NCBI RefSeq assembly: GCF_002917925.1
Contig: NZ_PPFE01000017.1
Location: 1 to 49,411 of the forward strand
DNA length: 49,411 nucleotides
DNA from: Roseovarius confluentis
Lineage (GTDB): Bacteria > Pseudomonadota > Alphaproteobacteria > Rhodobacterales > Rhodobacteraceae
Reading direction: 5' to 3'
How positions within the stretch are numbered: position 1 is the stretch's first letter; every line of letters starts with the position of its first letter. The translations under genes were made by a program, and so were the position numbers. A model generated the notes under the pieces. That model ran no database searches. It saw nothing but the letters and a program-made list of their open reading frames with translations, and was not told the origin of the DNA. This document shows, in pieces, positions 16,105 to 24,756 of this stretch.

Positions 16105-17147
16105 GAACCGCCTCCGCTGCGATGGGATCGGATGATCAGATATACGAGGTATGGCGCGCCCAGGGCCCCGGTGACTACGCCCACGGGATAGCGCCCCGAC
16201 AGAAGGTGCTGGCCTGCGTAATCGCCCAGCAGGACTAGCAAAGAGCCCACAATGGCGGAAGCCAGTAAGGGTGTCCGGCCGGTGCCTGCAATTCTCGCGG
16301 CAATCGGGCCCGACAGGAACGCGACGAAGGCGATCGGACCGGACACGGCCGTCGCCACCGCGATCAGCCCGACAGCGGCCATGACGAACACGAGCTTTTC
16401 GAAACGCAGAGGCACGCCAAGCGCCGCGGCGGTGTCATCTCCAAGTCGCATCGCCTCGAGATTGTCGCGCCGGACCAAAAGCGGTCCGCCCAGCAGGACC
16501 AGCGACAGCAGAACAGGCATCGCTTCGGACAAGGTCGCGCCGTTGACGCTCCCGGTCAGCCAGCGCAAGGCATCCTGCAGCGACCACGCCGGCGCGCGCG
16601 ACAGGACATAGGCGATCATGCTGTCGACCATGGCAGAGATCCCGATGCCGATCAGTATCAATCGTGCGCCCGACACCCCGTCACGCCAGGCCAGCAGATA
16701 AATCAGCAGCGCTACGATCATCCCGGCAACGACTGCGGCGACCGAGACGGCCAGCCCGCTCCAACCGAGAACGACGATGGTAAACACGGCCGCCGCGCTG
16801 GCGCCGGCGCTGATTCCGATGATGTCGGGGCTCGCCAGTGGGTTGCGCAGCAACGTCTGGAAAATCACACCGCCAAGTCCGAAGCTCATTCCGGCAAGGA
16901 TCGACAGCACCGCCCGGGGCAGGCGCAGTTCGAGGATGCTGAAACTTGCGCCCGGCACATCGTGCCCGGTCAGCACGCGCAAAAGGTCCGAGGGCGGGGT
17001 CATGGTCGGCCCGGTGACCAGCGTCAGCCCGACGCCCGCGACGACGATCCCCAGCATGATCGCAACAAGCCGCAGGCGGGCTTTGCGCCGCGACGCGCGC
17101 AACGCCCCGACCCACGCGGCCGCGTCGGTATGCGCGAGGTTGCTCAT
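16101..17147 (-). CDS. FecCD-family siderophore permease, module 1, second subunit
   Basis: A 348-residue inner-membrane permease of the BtuC/FecCD family with about ten hydrophobic segments. Family blocks are LRLPRAVLSILAGMSFGLGG, LLRNPLASPDIIGISAGA and IAFVAFLSGPIAARIAGTG, ending GALGAPYLVYLIIRSHR. The start is ATG 17147 (MSNLAHTD), overlapping the stop of the first permease as ATGA; the open frame continues further upstream but that part lies on top of the other permease gene in a different frame and is not credible. It pairs with the preceding permease to form the translocation channel. Confidence 0.9.
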   Translation of the reverse strand: MSNLAHTDAAAWVGALRASRRKARLRLVAIMLGIVVAGVGLTLVTGPTMTPPSDLLRVLTGHDVPGASFSILELRLPRAVLSILAGMSFGLGGVIFQTLLRNPLASPDIIGISAGASAAAVFTIVVLGWSGLAVSVAAVVAGMIVALLIYLLAWRDGVSGARLILIGIGISAMVDSMIAYVLSRAPAWSLQDALRWLTGSVNGATLSEAMPVLLSLVLLGGPLLVRRDNLEAMRLGDDTAAALGVPLRFEKLVFVMAAVGLIAVATAVSGPIAFVAFLSGPIAARIAGTGRTPLLASAIVGSLLVLLGDYAGQHLLSGRYPVGVVTGALGAPYLVYLIIRSHRSGGGS

Positions 17148-18184
17148 AAGTCCCGAACTCGCCGCTTGCGCACGATCCAGATGAAGACAGGCGCGCCGAT
17201 AAATGCGGTGACAATGCCCACATCCATCTCGGACGGACGCGCCACGATGCGTCCGATGACGTCCGCACCGATCAGAAGAATCGCACCGGTCAGGGCCGCG
17301 AAGGGCAGGAGCCAGCGGTGGTCCACGCCCACAAGCAACCGGCAGACGTGCGGCACGACCAGCCCGACGAAACCGATCGGCCCGCAGATCGCTGTGGTCG
17401 CCCCGCAAAGCAGCACAGCCCCAAGTGCCGCGCTGGCCCGCGCTACAACAACATTCGCGCCCAGGCCGGCCGCCGCGTCGTCGCCCAGGGCCAGCAGGTT
17501 CAGGCTGCGAGCCGACAAGAGGCACAGGATCAGGCCGGCCAGCAGAACGGGCAGGCACGGCAGGATGGCGTCGAAGCTGGCCCCGCCGATGCCGCCGACC
17601 TGCCAGGACCGCACGCCTCCGGCAATATCGTTGCGTGGCAGGATGATCGCGATCGTGAACGAGGATGTTGCGATGGCCGTCGCCGCCCCGGCCAACGCCA
17701 GTTTCAGCGGTGTCGCGCCGCCCCGCCCGAGCGACCCGATAGCGTAGACGAAACAGGCCGCCAGTCCGGCCCCGAGGATCGCGGTCCAGAGAAACGCGTC
17801 GAGCGTCTGCATCCCGAACCACGCGATGCCGATCACCACGGCCATTGCGGCACCCGCGTTGACGCCCAGTATGCCGGGATCGGCCAGCGGATTGCGAGTG
17901 ACGCCCTGCATGACGGCACCGGCCAGCCCAAGCGCCGCCCCGGCGAGGACCGCAAGCACCGTGCGGGGCACGCGCACGGCGACTACCGCCTGCGCAATCG
18001 TTTCGGTCGAGCCGGTCACGCCCGCCAGGATGTCGGCCCATCCAACCGCGCGCGTGCCGAGGCTGATCGATACGAGGCAGGCCATTCCAAGCACCGCCAG
18101 AACGACGATCAGCCAGGCAAGCCGGGTGCTCCGGGGGCGCCGCAAGGCGTCAAGGGTCGTCTCTTTGGGGACTGCGTCGGTCAT
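17144..18184 (-). CDS. FecCD-family siderophore permease, module 1, first subunit
   Basis: A 346-residue polytopic permease of the FecCD family. The N-terminal cytoplasmic stretch (MTDAVPKETTLDALRRPRST) is followed by a first membrane helix (LAWLIVVLAVLGMACLV), then VRVPRTVLAVLAGAALGLAG, TRNPLADPGILGVNAGA and FVGLVVPHVCRLLVG, all characteristic. It overlaps the binding-protein gene upstream and the second permease downstream by four bases each. Confidence 0.9.
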   Translation of the reverse strand: MTDAVPKETTLDALRRPRSTRLAWLIVVLAVLGMACLVSISLGTRAVGWADILAGVTGSTETIAQAVVAVRVPRTVLAVLAGAALGLAGAVMQGVTRNPLADPGILGVNAGAAMAVVIGIAWFGMQTLDAFLWTAILGAGLAACFVYAIGSLGRGGATPLKLALAGAATAIATSSFTIAIILPRNDIAGGVRSWQVGGIGGASFDAILPCLPVLLAGLILCLLSARSLNLLALGDDAAAGLGANVVVARASAALGAVLLCGATTAICGPIGFVGLVVPHVCRLLVGVDHRWLLPFAALTGAILLIGADVIGRIVARPSEMDVGIVTAFIGAPVFIWIVRKRRVRDL

Positions 18185-19170
18185 TCCGCCTTGCGCGCTG
18201 CGTCTGCCAGCCGTGCAACGTAGTCCTCCAGCACGAAGGGAATCGACAGGGGCGTGGGGTTGGCGGCCGTCCCCACCGGATCGTTCCCCAGAAGCACGGC
18301 CGCTCCGGTCTTGATGGTCTTCATGCGCGAGGTCAGCGTGTTTTCCGCGACGCGCGCCATCAGGGTCTCGCCGCCGTAGGTGACAAGGATATCGACGTCA
18401 TCAAACATGTCGATCTTCTCGGCGCTCACCTCTCCCGCATAGCGCCCGGGTTCGGTGGCATCCGCGACCGCCTGCGGCGAGGTCAGGCCGAGGTCTTCGA
18501 GGAAGCGGACACGCGGATCGTTCGCGGAATAGAAGCGGATCACGCTTAGGTCCCGGACATCTAGATGCGTGACGAACATCGCGCTCTTCCCTGCGATTTC
18601 GGGGTGGCGTGCGGACACCTCGGCGATGCGCGCCTCGAGATCGGCGACGAGCGCGTCCCCTTCGGTCGCCATGCCAAGTCCGGCGGCATTCAGGCGGATC
18701 ATTTCGCGCCAGCCGGTCGACCAGGGTCCGTCCGTATAGGCGACGGTCGGGGCGATCCTGCTCAGGATGTCATACTCGGATTGCGACAGGCCGGAATAGG
18801 CTGCCAGGATGATGTCGGGGCGAGTGGCCGCCACCGCCTCGAAGTCGATGCCGTCGCCTTCGTCGAACAACTTTGGCGTATCGGCGCCCAACGCCTCCAA
18901 CCGCTTGGCGACCCAAGGCAGGATCCCGTCTCCGTCGTCATCCCCGAAATTCGCCCGGGCGAACCCGACCGGAACGATGCCCAATGCCAGGGGCACTTCG
19001 TGATTGGCCCAGGCGACAGTTGCAACACGCTCGGGCCGCGACGGCACGGTAGTCGTGCCGAAGGCATGGTCGATCGTGACAGGAAACTCCTGCGCGGCCG
19101 CGGGCGGCACCAGGGCTGCGGCAAGCCATAGGGCAAGCACGGCGACACCGATTTTCATACGTCTGAGCAT
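18181..19170 (-). CDS. Iron-siderophore periplasmic binding protein, module 1
   Basis: A 329-residue secreted binding protein of the FepB/FhuD/BtuF class that hands ferric siderophore to the permease pair. A Sec signal peptide is evident (KIGVAVLALWLAAALVPPAA, likely cleavage after AAA at about residue 26). The mature part has the FecB-type two-lobe pattern: PERVATVAWANHEVPLALG, RPDIILAAYSGLSQSEYDIL, and DVDILVTYGGETL. ATG 19170 has GGAGG 12 bases upstream; an ATG four codons later has no site. It is the first gene of the leftward operon and diverges from the TonB receptor at 19523, so the 352-base spacer carries both promoters. Confidence 0.9.
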   Translation of the reverse strand: MLRRMKIGVAVLALWLAAALVPPAAAQEFPVTIDHAFGTTTVPSRPERVATVAWANHEVPLALGIVPVGFARANFGDDDGDGILPWVAKRLEALGADTPKLFDEGDGIDFEAVAATRPDIILAAYSGLSQSEYDILSRIAPTVAYTDGPWSTGWREMIRLNAAGLGMATEGDALVADLEARIAEVSARHPEIAGKSAMFVTHLDVRDLSVIRFYSANDPRVRFLEDLGLTSPQAVADATEPGRYAGEVSAEKIDMFDDVDILVTYGGETLMARVAENTLTSRMKTIKTGAAVLLGNDPVGTAANPTPLSIPFVLEDYVARLADAARKAE

Positions 19171-19274
19171 TGGATTGCTAAGCCTCCGGTCGCTGCAGTC
19201 AGGGGACGAGAACTGCCTTCGGCTAGTCGTTTCCGCTTCGTGCCGTCAAGCAGAGCACGTGGTCTGAAGCCGCA

Positions 19275-19313
19275 AATCCGACAAATTCTGTCAATTTTGC
19301 AGAGAATCTGACA
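19275..19313. promoter_or_regulatory. Helically phased repeats in the divergent importer/receptor promoter region
   Basis: Three related 9-mers in one orientation: AATCCGACA (19275), ATTCTGTCA (19285) and AATCTGACA (19305). Their starts are 10 and 20 bases apart, i.e. on one face of the helix, as expected for AraC-type direct-repeat binding. They sit in an AT-richer patch of the spacer 19171-19522, otherwise without a gene. A target for one of the AraC regulators of the island is the obvious candidate. Confidence 0.4.
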
Positions 19314-19522
19314 AAAACAATCGGAAAATACAATACACCTCCGCACTATCCTGCTCTATGTGCCATCGACGCCTGACCCGGCCGGATGCATCCGGGCTGG
19401 GGTTTGGCAAAGAACAGCCAGCGGGACTCCGGGCACGTCCTTGGGTGCCTGCAGCACCATCGCAACGTCGCGGTGCACAGCACGCCAGCACGCAAGAAAC
19501 GTCAGAAGAATGGAAGCACGTT

Positions 19523-21655
19523 ATGGGGGCACTTTTGAGAACACATCGATCATCTTTTCCACGCCCGGCACGTGTGACCGCGGCACTCCTTGGCTGCACG
19601 GCGCTGGTGGCGTTCCCGTTAGCAGCCACGGCGCAGGACGGCACTGGCGGCGAACCCTACCGGCTTGGAACGATCTTCGTCGATGCCGGCGCCGAGGCGG
19701 ATGACGACGCCAATTCAACCATCGCCAAGGAGCTTTGGACTGGCGGCAAGGTCGCGACCAGCGTTCTTGACACGCCCGCGTCGGTGTCGGTCATCACGCA
19801 GAAGGAATTCGAAGAACGCAACGTCGACAAGGTGGAAGACCTGCTGGAATATACCCCCGGCATCGTCACCGATTATTTCGGGACCGACGATCGCAATGAC
19901 TACTACCTCGTGCGCGGTTTCCAAGCCTCCACCTATCGCGACGGCCTGACCCTCGGATCGATGCGCGGCGTCCGCGAGGAACCATACGCGTTCGAGCGGG
20001 CCGAGGTGATGAAGGGCGGCAACTCCACCTTGTTCGGCACGTCCGATCCCGGCGGCACACTCAATTTCGTGACCAAGACACCGAAATTCGAACGGTTCGG
20101 CGAGGTCTACGGCTCTTACGGCACCAACAATCACACCGAGTTGGGCTTCGACTTCGGCGATGTCCTGAACGAGGACCGGACGCTGGCCTACCGTTTCGTC
20201 GGGAAGGTGCAAGACTCAGAGCTGGATTATGATTTCTCTCGGGACGACGAGACGTTCTTGCTCGGATCTTTCGCGTGGTCGCCAAGCGAGGATACCAAGC
20301 TGACCTTCACGGTGGATTATCTCGACCGCGACTCCACACCGAACAGCGGCGGTTACCCGATAGACCGGGAATACGACCGCAGCCAGTTCTTCGGTGAGCC
20401 GGGTTTCAATTATCACGATGTAGAGCGACTGACGGTGTCGGCGGGGTTCCAGCACGATTTCCGCAACGGTCTGCGGCTGAACGCAAACCTGCGCTACAGC
20501 GACCTCACCGACGACTTCGGATATGTCTACATCTCCGACAACGCGGCGCGCGTCGGTACCATGGTCGATCGCTTCTATTTCGGCACTGACAGCACCGCGG
20601 AAGAGGTGATCGGCAACGTGATCCTGCAATACGACACCAGCTTCGGCAGTGTCGACAGCAGCACGCTGGCAGGGCTGGAGTTTCGTGACGCGTCGACCAC
20701 CAGCGCGTCGATCTTCGGGGCCTACACGCCGATCGACGTCAGCAACCCGGTCTATTCCGGTGCGCCGACCGGGTTTGTACCCTACAGCGGCGAGGCCAAC
20801 GATTTTGCCACCCAATCGGTGTTTCTGCAGCAGAACCTGTCGTTCGCGGACCGGTTCATCGTGACCGCGGGCGTGCGTCATGACTGGCTGGACATCACCA
20901 ACACCGACCGCCTGACAGCGACGACCACCAGTGCCGATTTCTCGGAAACCTCATGGCGGGGGGCGCTGACCTACAAGATTACGGACCAGATTTCGACCTA
21001 TGCGAGCTATGTCCAGTCGGTCGCACCGCCCGCCATCGGCACCGAGCCCGAACGTGGCGAGCAATACGAGATCGGGGTCAAGTACCAGCCGCAGAGCATC
21101 AACGCGCTGTTCACCGCATCGCTTTATGATTTGACCAAGAAGAACGTCGTGGTGCCGGTTGTCCTGCCCAGCGGCGTGATCGAGCGACAGACCATCGGCG
21201 AATCCCGCGTTCGCGGTCTGGAACTGGAAGCGCGCGCCGAGCTGACGCAGGGCCTGACCCTTTCCGGCGGATACAGCTATCAGGATTCCGAGTTCGTGCG
21301 CGGCAATGTCCGTGGCGTGACGGTGGACGGGAACCAGTTCGCTTCTGTGCCCGAGCACATGGCCTCGCTGTGGCTGACCTATGACATTCCGACCGGCGGA
21401 TCGCTGGGGGACATGTCTGTTGGCCTAGGGGCGCGCTACGTGGGCAGCTACTATTACAATGCCTACAACAACAATGGCAAAAGCCCCGACCAGTTCCTGT
21501 TCGATGCGTCCTACTCATACGAGTTGGCGGAGAACACGGAACTGCAGGTCAATCTCAGCAACATCTTTGACGAGCAGTATGTCGTGGGACGAGGGACGGC
21601 GGATTTCTACAACCAGGGCCGGACAATCACGGCTGCCCTGCGCCGCAGTTGGTAA
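19523..21655 (+). CDS. TonB-dependent siderophore receptor, module 1
   Basis: A 710-residue outer-membrane receptor. A signal peptide (TAALLGCTALVAFPLAATAQ, cleavage near residue 37) is followed by a plug domain (SVSVITQKEFEERNVDKVED, YYLVRGFQASTYRDGL, ERAEVMKGGNSTLFGTSDPG) and a beta-barrel that ends in the aromatic residue W of RRSW. No obvious N-terminal signalling extension precedes the plug. The start ATG 19523 (MGALLR) has GGAAG upstream and gives a normal signal sequence; an in-frame ATG at 19358 would add 55 unlikely residues. Divergent from the module 1 importer operon, with which it must cooperate. Confidence 0.9.
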   Translation: MGALLRTHRSSFPRPARVTAALLGCTALVAFPLAATAQDGTGGEPYRLGTIFVDAGAEADDDANSTIAKELWTGGKVATSVLDTPASVSVITQKEFEERNVDKVEDLLEYTPGIVTDYFGTDDRNDYYLVRGFQASTYRDGLTLGSMRGVREEPYAFERAEVMKGGNSTLFGTSDPGGTLNFVTKTPKFERFGEVYGSYGTNNHTELGFDFGDVLNEDRTLAYRFVGKVQDSELDYDFSRDDETFLLGSFAWSPSEDTKLTFTVDYLDRDSTPNSGGYPIDREYDRSQFFGEPGFNYHDVERLTVSAGFQHDFRNGLRLNANLRYSDLTDDFGYVYISDNAARVGTMVDRFYFGTDSTAEEVIGNVILQYDTSFGSVDSSTLAGLEFRDASTTSASIFGAYTPIDVSNPVYSGAPTGFVPYSGEANDFATQSVFLQQNLSFADRFIVTAGVRHDWLDITNTDRLTATTTSADFSETSWRGALTYKITDQISTYASYVQSVAPPAIGTEPERGEQYEIGVKYQPQSINALFTASLYDLTKKNVVVPVVLPSGVIERQTIGESRVRGLELEARAELTQGLTLSGGYSYQDSEFVRGNVRGVTVDGNQFASVPEHMASLWLTYDIPTGGSLGDMSVGLGARYVGSYYYNAYNNNGKSPDQFLFDASYSYELAENTELQVNLSNIFDEQYVVGRGTADFYNQGRTITAALRRSW

Positions 21656-21671
21656 TCGGTCAAGCACATCG

Positions 21672-21696
21672 GCGGCAGGGTCCGGCTCCCTGCCGC
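21672..21696. terminator. 9-bp hairpin between convergent receptor and AraC genes
   Basis: GCGGCAGGG (21672-21680) pairs perfectly with CCCTGCCGC (21688-21696), loop TCCGGCT. It lies 16 bases after the receptor stop and 15 bases beyond the AraC stop, so it can serve both strands. No U-run. Confidence 0.55.
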
Positions 21697-21711
21697 AGTT
21701 GGCTTCGGCCG

Positions 21712-22587
21712 TCAGCGCCTCTTCTGATCCCGCCGCCAGCTTCCGGGTGTTCTGCCGACAAGCTGGCGGAACGCGCGGGTCAGATGAGCCTGGTCGGAAA
21801 AGCCCAGCCGATCCGCGATGTCCGCCACGCTGAGATCGGTGTCGGCCAGAAGGGTCCGCGCCTGTTCAAGCCGCTTGTTCAGCTGCCACTGGTGCGGCGA
21901 CATACCGGTCGTATTCTTGAACACCAGCGAGAACCAGCTTTCCGACAGGTTCACCGACTCGGCCATCTGCGCAATGCTGAGCCTGTGACCGCGCGCTTCC
22001 TCGAGGCGCAGCGCGACCCGGCGCATCTGCGCGGCGGTCAGTCGGGCGTTGCCGGTTTGCGTGCTGCGCCGGTCCATGTCCAGCAGAGCTGTAATCAGGC
22101 AATTGACCAGGCTTTCGACAAACAGTGCATGCCGGGTGGGACTGGATATTTCCGTGACCAGCAGTCGCGCCAGCGGCTCGATATCCGTGACATCGTCGCG
22201 CTCGACCGGATTTTCCAACACCTCGATCGCGGTGGACCGGGGGATCGCACTGGACAGGAACTGGATCGCCCAGGCGTAATCCATGTGAATATCGACATGG
22301 GTAAACCTGAGAGGTTTGGAGAAACGGGTGCGAAGTTCCATGCCCGCCGGCACGAAGATGGCGCGGGCCAAGCTGCCGGTGCCTTTCCCCGTCGTGGTCG
22401 AGATCGAGCTCATATCATCGAAGAAGATGCTCAGTCGTGGATTGGCCGAGACATAGCGCCCAGTGGCGCCCTGGTCGCCGCTGGCTTCCCAATGCGCGAC
22501 CAGGGCGTTGTCGAACTGGCGCCACTGGACCGGGCGGATGCAATGCAGCTTTTCTGTGTGCCCGGAAAAGTCGTGACTATAGCCCAT
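21712..22587 (-). CDS. AraC-family transcriptional regulator, siderophore locus (paralog 1)
   Basis: A 291-residue regulator. The C-terminal ~100 residues form the double helix-turn-helix of AraC proteins (LSIAQMAESVNLSESWFSLV, then LSVADIADRLGFSDQAHLTR and AFRQLVGRTPGSWRR). The N-terminal ~180 residues are a presumed effector domain. It shares the pattern GRYVSxxPRLxxxxDD with the AraC protein at 30867-31745, so the two are paralogs. It is convergent with the module 1 receptor and divergent from the ABC half-exporter. By analogy with PchR/YbtA-type regulators it may activate uptake genes when the cognate siderophore is inside the cell; this is inference. Confidence 0.85.
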   Translation of the reverse strand: MGYSHDFSGHTEKLHCIRPVQWRQFDNALVAHWEASGDQGATGRYVSANPRLSIFFDDMSSISTTTGKGTGSLARAIFVPAGMELRTRFSKPLRFTHVDIHMDYAWAIQFLSSAIPRSTAIEVLENPVERDDVTDIEPLARLLVTEISSPTRHALFVESLVNCLITALLDMDRRSTQTGNARLTAAQMRRVALRLEEARGHRLSIAQMAESVNLSESWFSLVFKNTTGMSPHQWQLNKRLEQARTLLADTDLSVADIADRLGFSDQAHLTRAFRQLVGRTPGSWRRDQKRR

Positions 22588-22834
22588 GCGTATCAGGCTC
22601 CGCGTGCGAGATGTCAGGATGTGGCTATCCGGTGCGAAAGGGCCGGGCCGTCACGCATGCCAGAATGGCTTGAGATCGCATTATGAGGTGCAAACTGCGC
22701 GATCACAAGCCACGGCTCCACAAGGTCCTCAAACTCCGCCTTGCTGGACGGCGGCGAGCACCTCTCCTAAACGGTATTTGCCGAGGCAATCTGCCGGGCG
22801 GCTCACCGGCAAAAACGCTCTGAAGGAAATTCCC

Positions 22835-24535
22835 ATGCTGCGTCAGTTTTTCGAGTATTACCGCCCGCATATGGGCCTCTTTTGGCTGGACTTCGGCTGC
22901 GCGGTGATCTCGGGCTTGCTGGAACTGGCCTTTCCGCTGGCCGTGGCGGGATTCATCGACCATCTGCTGCCGCGCGGTGAGTGGGCGCTGACCATGTGGG
23001 CCGCAGTAGGGCTGGTGGTGGTGTACCTGATCAACGCGGGCCTCATGGCCGTGGTGATCTACTGGGGTCACAAGTTGGGCATTAACATCGAGACCGAGAT
23101 GCGGGCGAAGGCCTTCGACCACCTGACACGCCTGAACTGGGGCTGGTTTGACAAGGCAGAGACCGGCAAGCTGGTGGCGCGCGTCACCCGCGACCTCGAA
23201 GAGATCGGCGAGGTGGCGCATCACGGCCCCGAGGATCTGTTCATCGCGATCATGACCTTCATCGGGGCCTTCGCCCTGATGCTGTGGCTGCATGTGCCGC
23301 TGGCGTTGATGACAGCCGTGATCGTGCCGGTGATGGTCGTGCTACTGGCCGTCTATGGTGGGCGTATGACCCGGGCATGGCAGGCGATCTATGGCCGGGT
23401 GGGCCAGTTCAACGTGCGGCTGGAAGAAACGCTGGGCGGTATTCGCGTGGTGCAGGCCTTTACCAACGAGGCGCATGAACGCGAACTTTTCGCGGATGCC
23501 AACCGCGGGTATCGCAAGACCAAGCTGGAGGCCTACCGCATCATGGCGGCGCTGACGACGCTGCATTACATGGGCCTGCGCTCGGTTCAGGTGATCGTGA
23601 TGGTGGCGGGCGCGGGCTATGTCTTTTCCGGCTCGCTGTCGACGGGCAGCTTCGTGGCCTTCCTGCTGCTGGTGGGCGTGTTCTTCCGCCCGCTGGAAAA
23701 GATCGCGGCGGTGGTCGAGACCTATCCGCGCGGCATCGCCGGGTTCCAGAGGTTCCAGGCGCTGCTGGCAGAGCGGGCCGAGATTGCCGACGCGCCGGAC
23801 GCCAGGCCAGCGCCGGACCTGACCGGACGGATCGAGTTCGACGACGTGACCTTTACCTACGACGGCGCGCGCGGCGTACTGCATGGCGTGTCCCTCTCCG
23901 TCGAGCCGGGCCAGACGGTCGCGCTTGTGGGGCCGTCCGGCGCGGGCAAAAGTACGCTGATGGCCTTGCTTCCACGCTTTTATGCACCGACGTCGGGCGA
24001 AGTCCGGATCGACGGCCAGGCCGTCGCGGACATGACCCTGGACAGCCTGCGGCGGCAGGTGGGATTGGTATCGCAGGATGTCTTCCTGTTCGGCGGCACC
24101 CTGCGCGACAACATCGCCTACGGGCGGCTTGACGCATCAGACGAGGAGATACTGCACGCCGTTCAGCAGGCACAGTTGTCCGAGATGGTGTCGGAGCTGC
24201 CCGATGGTCTCGACACGATGGTGGGCGAACGTGGCGTCATGCTCTCGGGAGGACAGAAACAGCGCGTGGCCATCGCGCGTGTCTTCCTGCGCGACCCACC
24301 GATTCTGCTTCTGGACGAGGCGACCTCGGCGTTGGACCGGGGCACCGAGCGCAAGGTGCAGGCGGCGCTGGATACGTTATCGAAGGGGCGCACGACGCTC
24401 ATCATCGCGCACCGCCTACAGACCATCCGTCACGCCGACCGCATCGTCGTTCTGGACGAAGGCCGGATTGTGGAGGCGGGCACGCATGAAGAACTGGTGG
24501 ATCGACAGGCGAATTACTTCTCAATGATGGACTGA
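22835..24535 (+). CDS. ABC half-exporter (fused membrane and ATPase domains)
   Basis: A 566-residue MsbA-like half-transporter: about six membrane helices in residues 1-310, then an ATPase domain with Walker A GPSGAGKST (366-374), signature LSGGQKQR (470-477), Walker B ILLLDE (489-494) and H-loop histidine at about 526. It would work as a homodimer because no partner gene is adjacent. The start is ATG 22835 (MLRQFFEYY) with AAGGAA upstream; the frame is open to 22586 but without a site. Its place between the two siderophore modules suggests handling of siderophore, such as export of desferri-siderophore after iron release, or Irt/YbtPQ-like import; sequence alone does not decide. Confidence 0.88.
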   Translation: MLRQFFEYYRPHMGLFWLDFGCAVISGLLELAFPLAVAGFIDHLLPRGEWALTMWAAVGLVVVYLINAGLMAVVIYWGHKLGINIETEMRAKAFDHLTRLNWGWFDKAETGKLVARVTRDLEEIGEVAHHGPEDLFIAIMTFIGAFALMLWLHVPLALMTAVIVPVMVVLLAVYGGRMTRAWQAIYGRVGQFNVRLEETLGGIRVVQAFTNEAHERELFADANRGYRKTKLEAYRIMAALTTLHYMGLRSVQVIVMVAGAGYVFSGSLSTGSFVAFLLLVGVFFRPLEKIAAVVETYPRGIAGFQRFQALLAERAEIADAPDARPAPDLTGRIEFDDVTFTYDGARGVLHGVSLSVEPGQTVALVGPSGAGKSTLMALLPRFYAPTSGEVRIDGQAVADMTLDSLRRQVGLVSQDVFLFGGTLRDNIAYGRLDASDEEILHAVQQAQLSEMVSELPDGLDTMVGERGVMLSGGQKQRVAIARVFLRDPPILLLDEATSALDRGTERKVQAALDTLSKGRTTLIIAHRLQTIRHADRIVVLDEGRIVEAGTHEELVDRQANYFSMMD

Positions 24536-24756
24536 ACCGTTTTGATGCGGGAGATCACCAGGCCTGACAGCCTCGACCACGATGACCTTGCACAGGCGCT
24601 CTGCATTGAGACAACGCCTTTCGGGCGACGACGCTTGTAGGACGACAGATCGTTGGATAAGCTCGGCGCACTGGTGGAATACTAGGCATCAGGCTGGCCC
24701 CTGAAACCCGCAGCACCGAACCCTAAGCCGTTTCTCGCGCTTGAAAGACTAATCCT

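Noticed and set aside
17148..18041. Upstream extension of the second module 1 permease frame (646 codons in total)
   Set aside because: The extra N-terminal part is Arg/Gly-rich, overlaps the first permease in another frame and has no homology pattern; the ATGA overlap at 17144-17147 gives the natural start.
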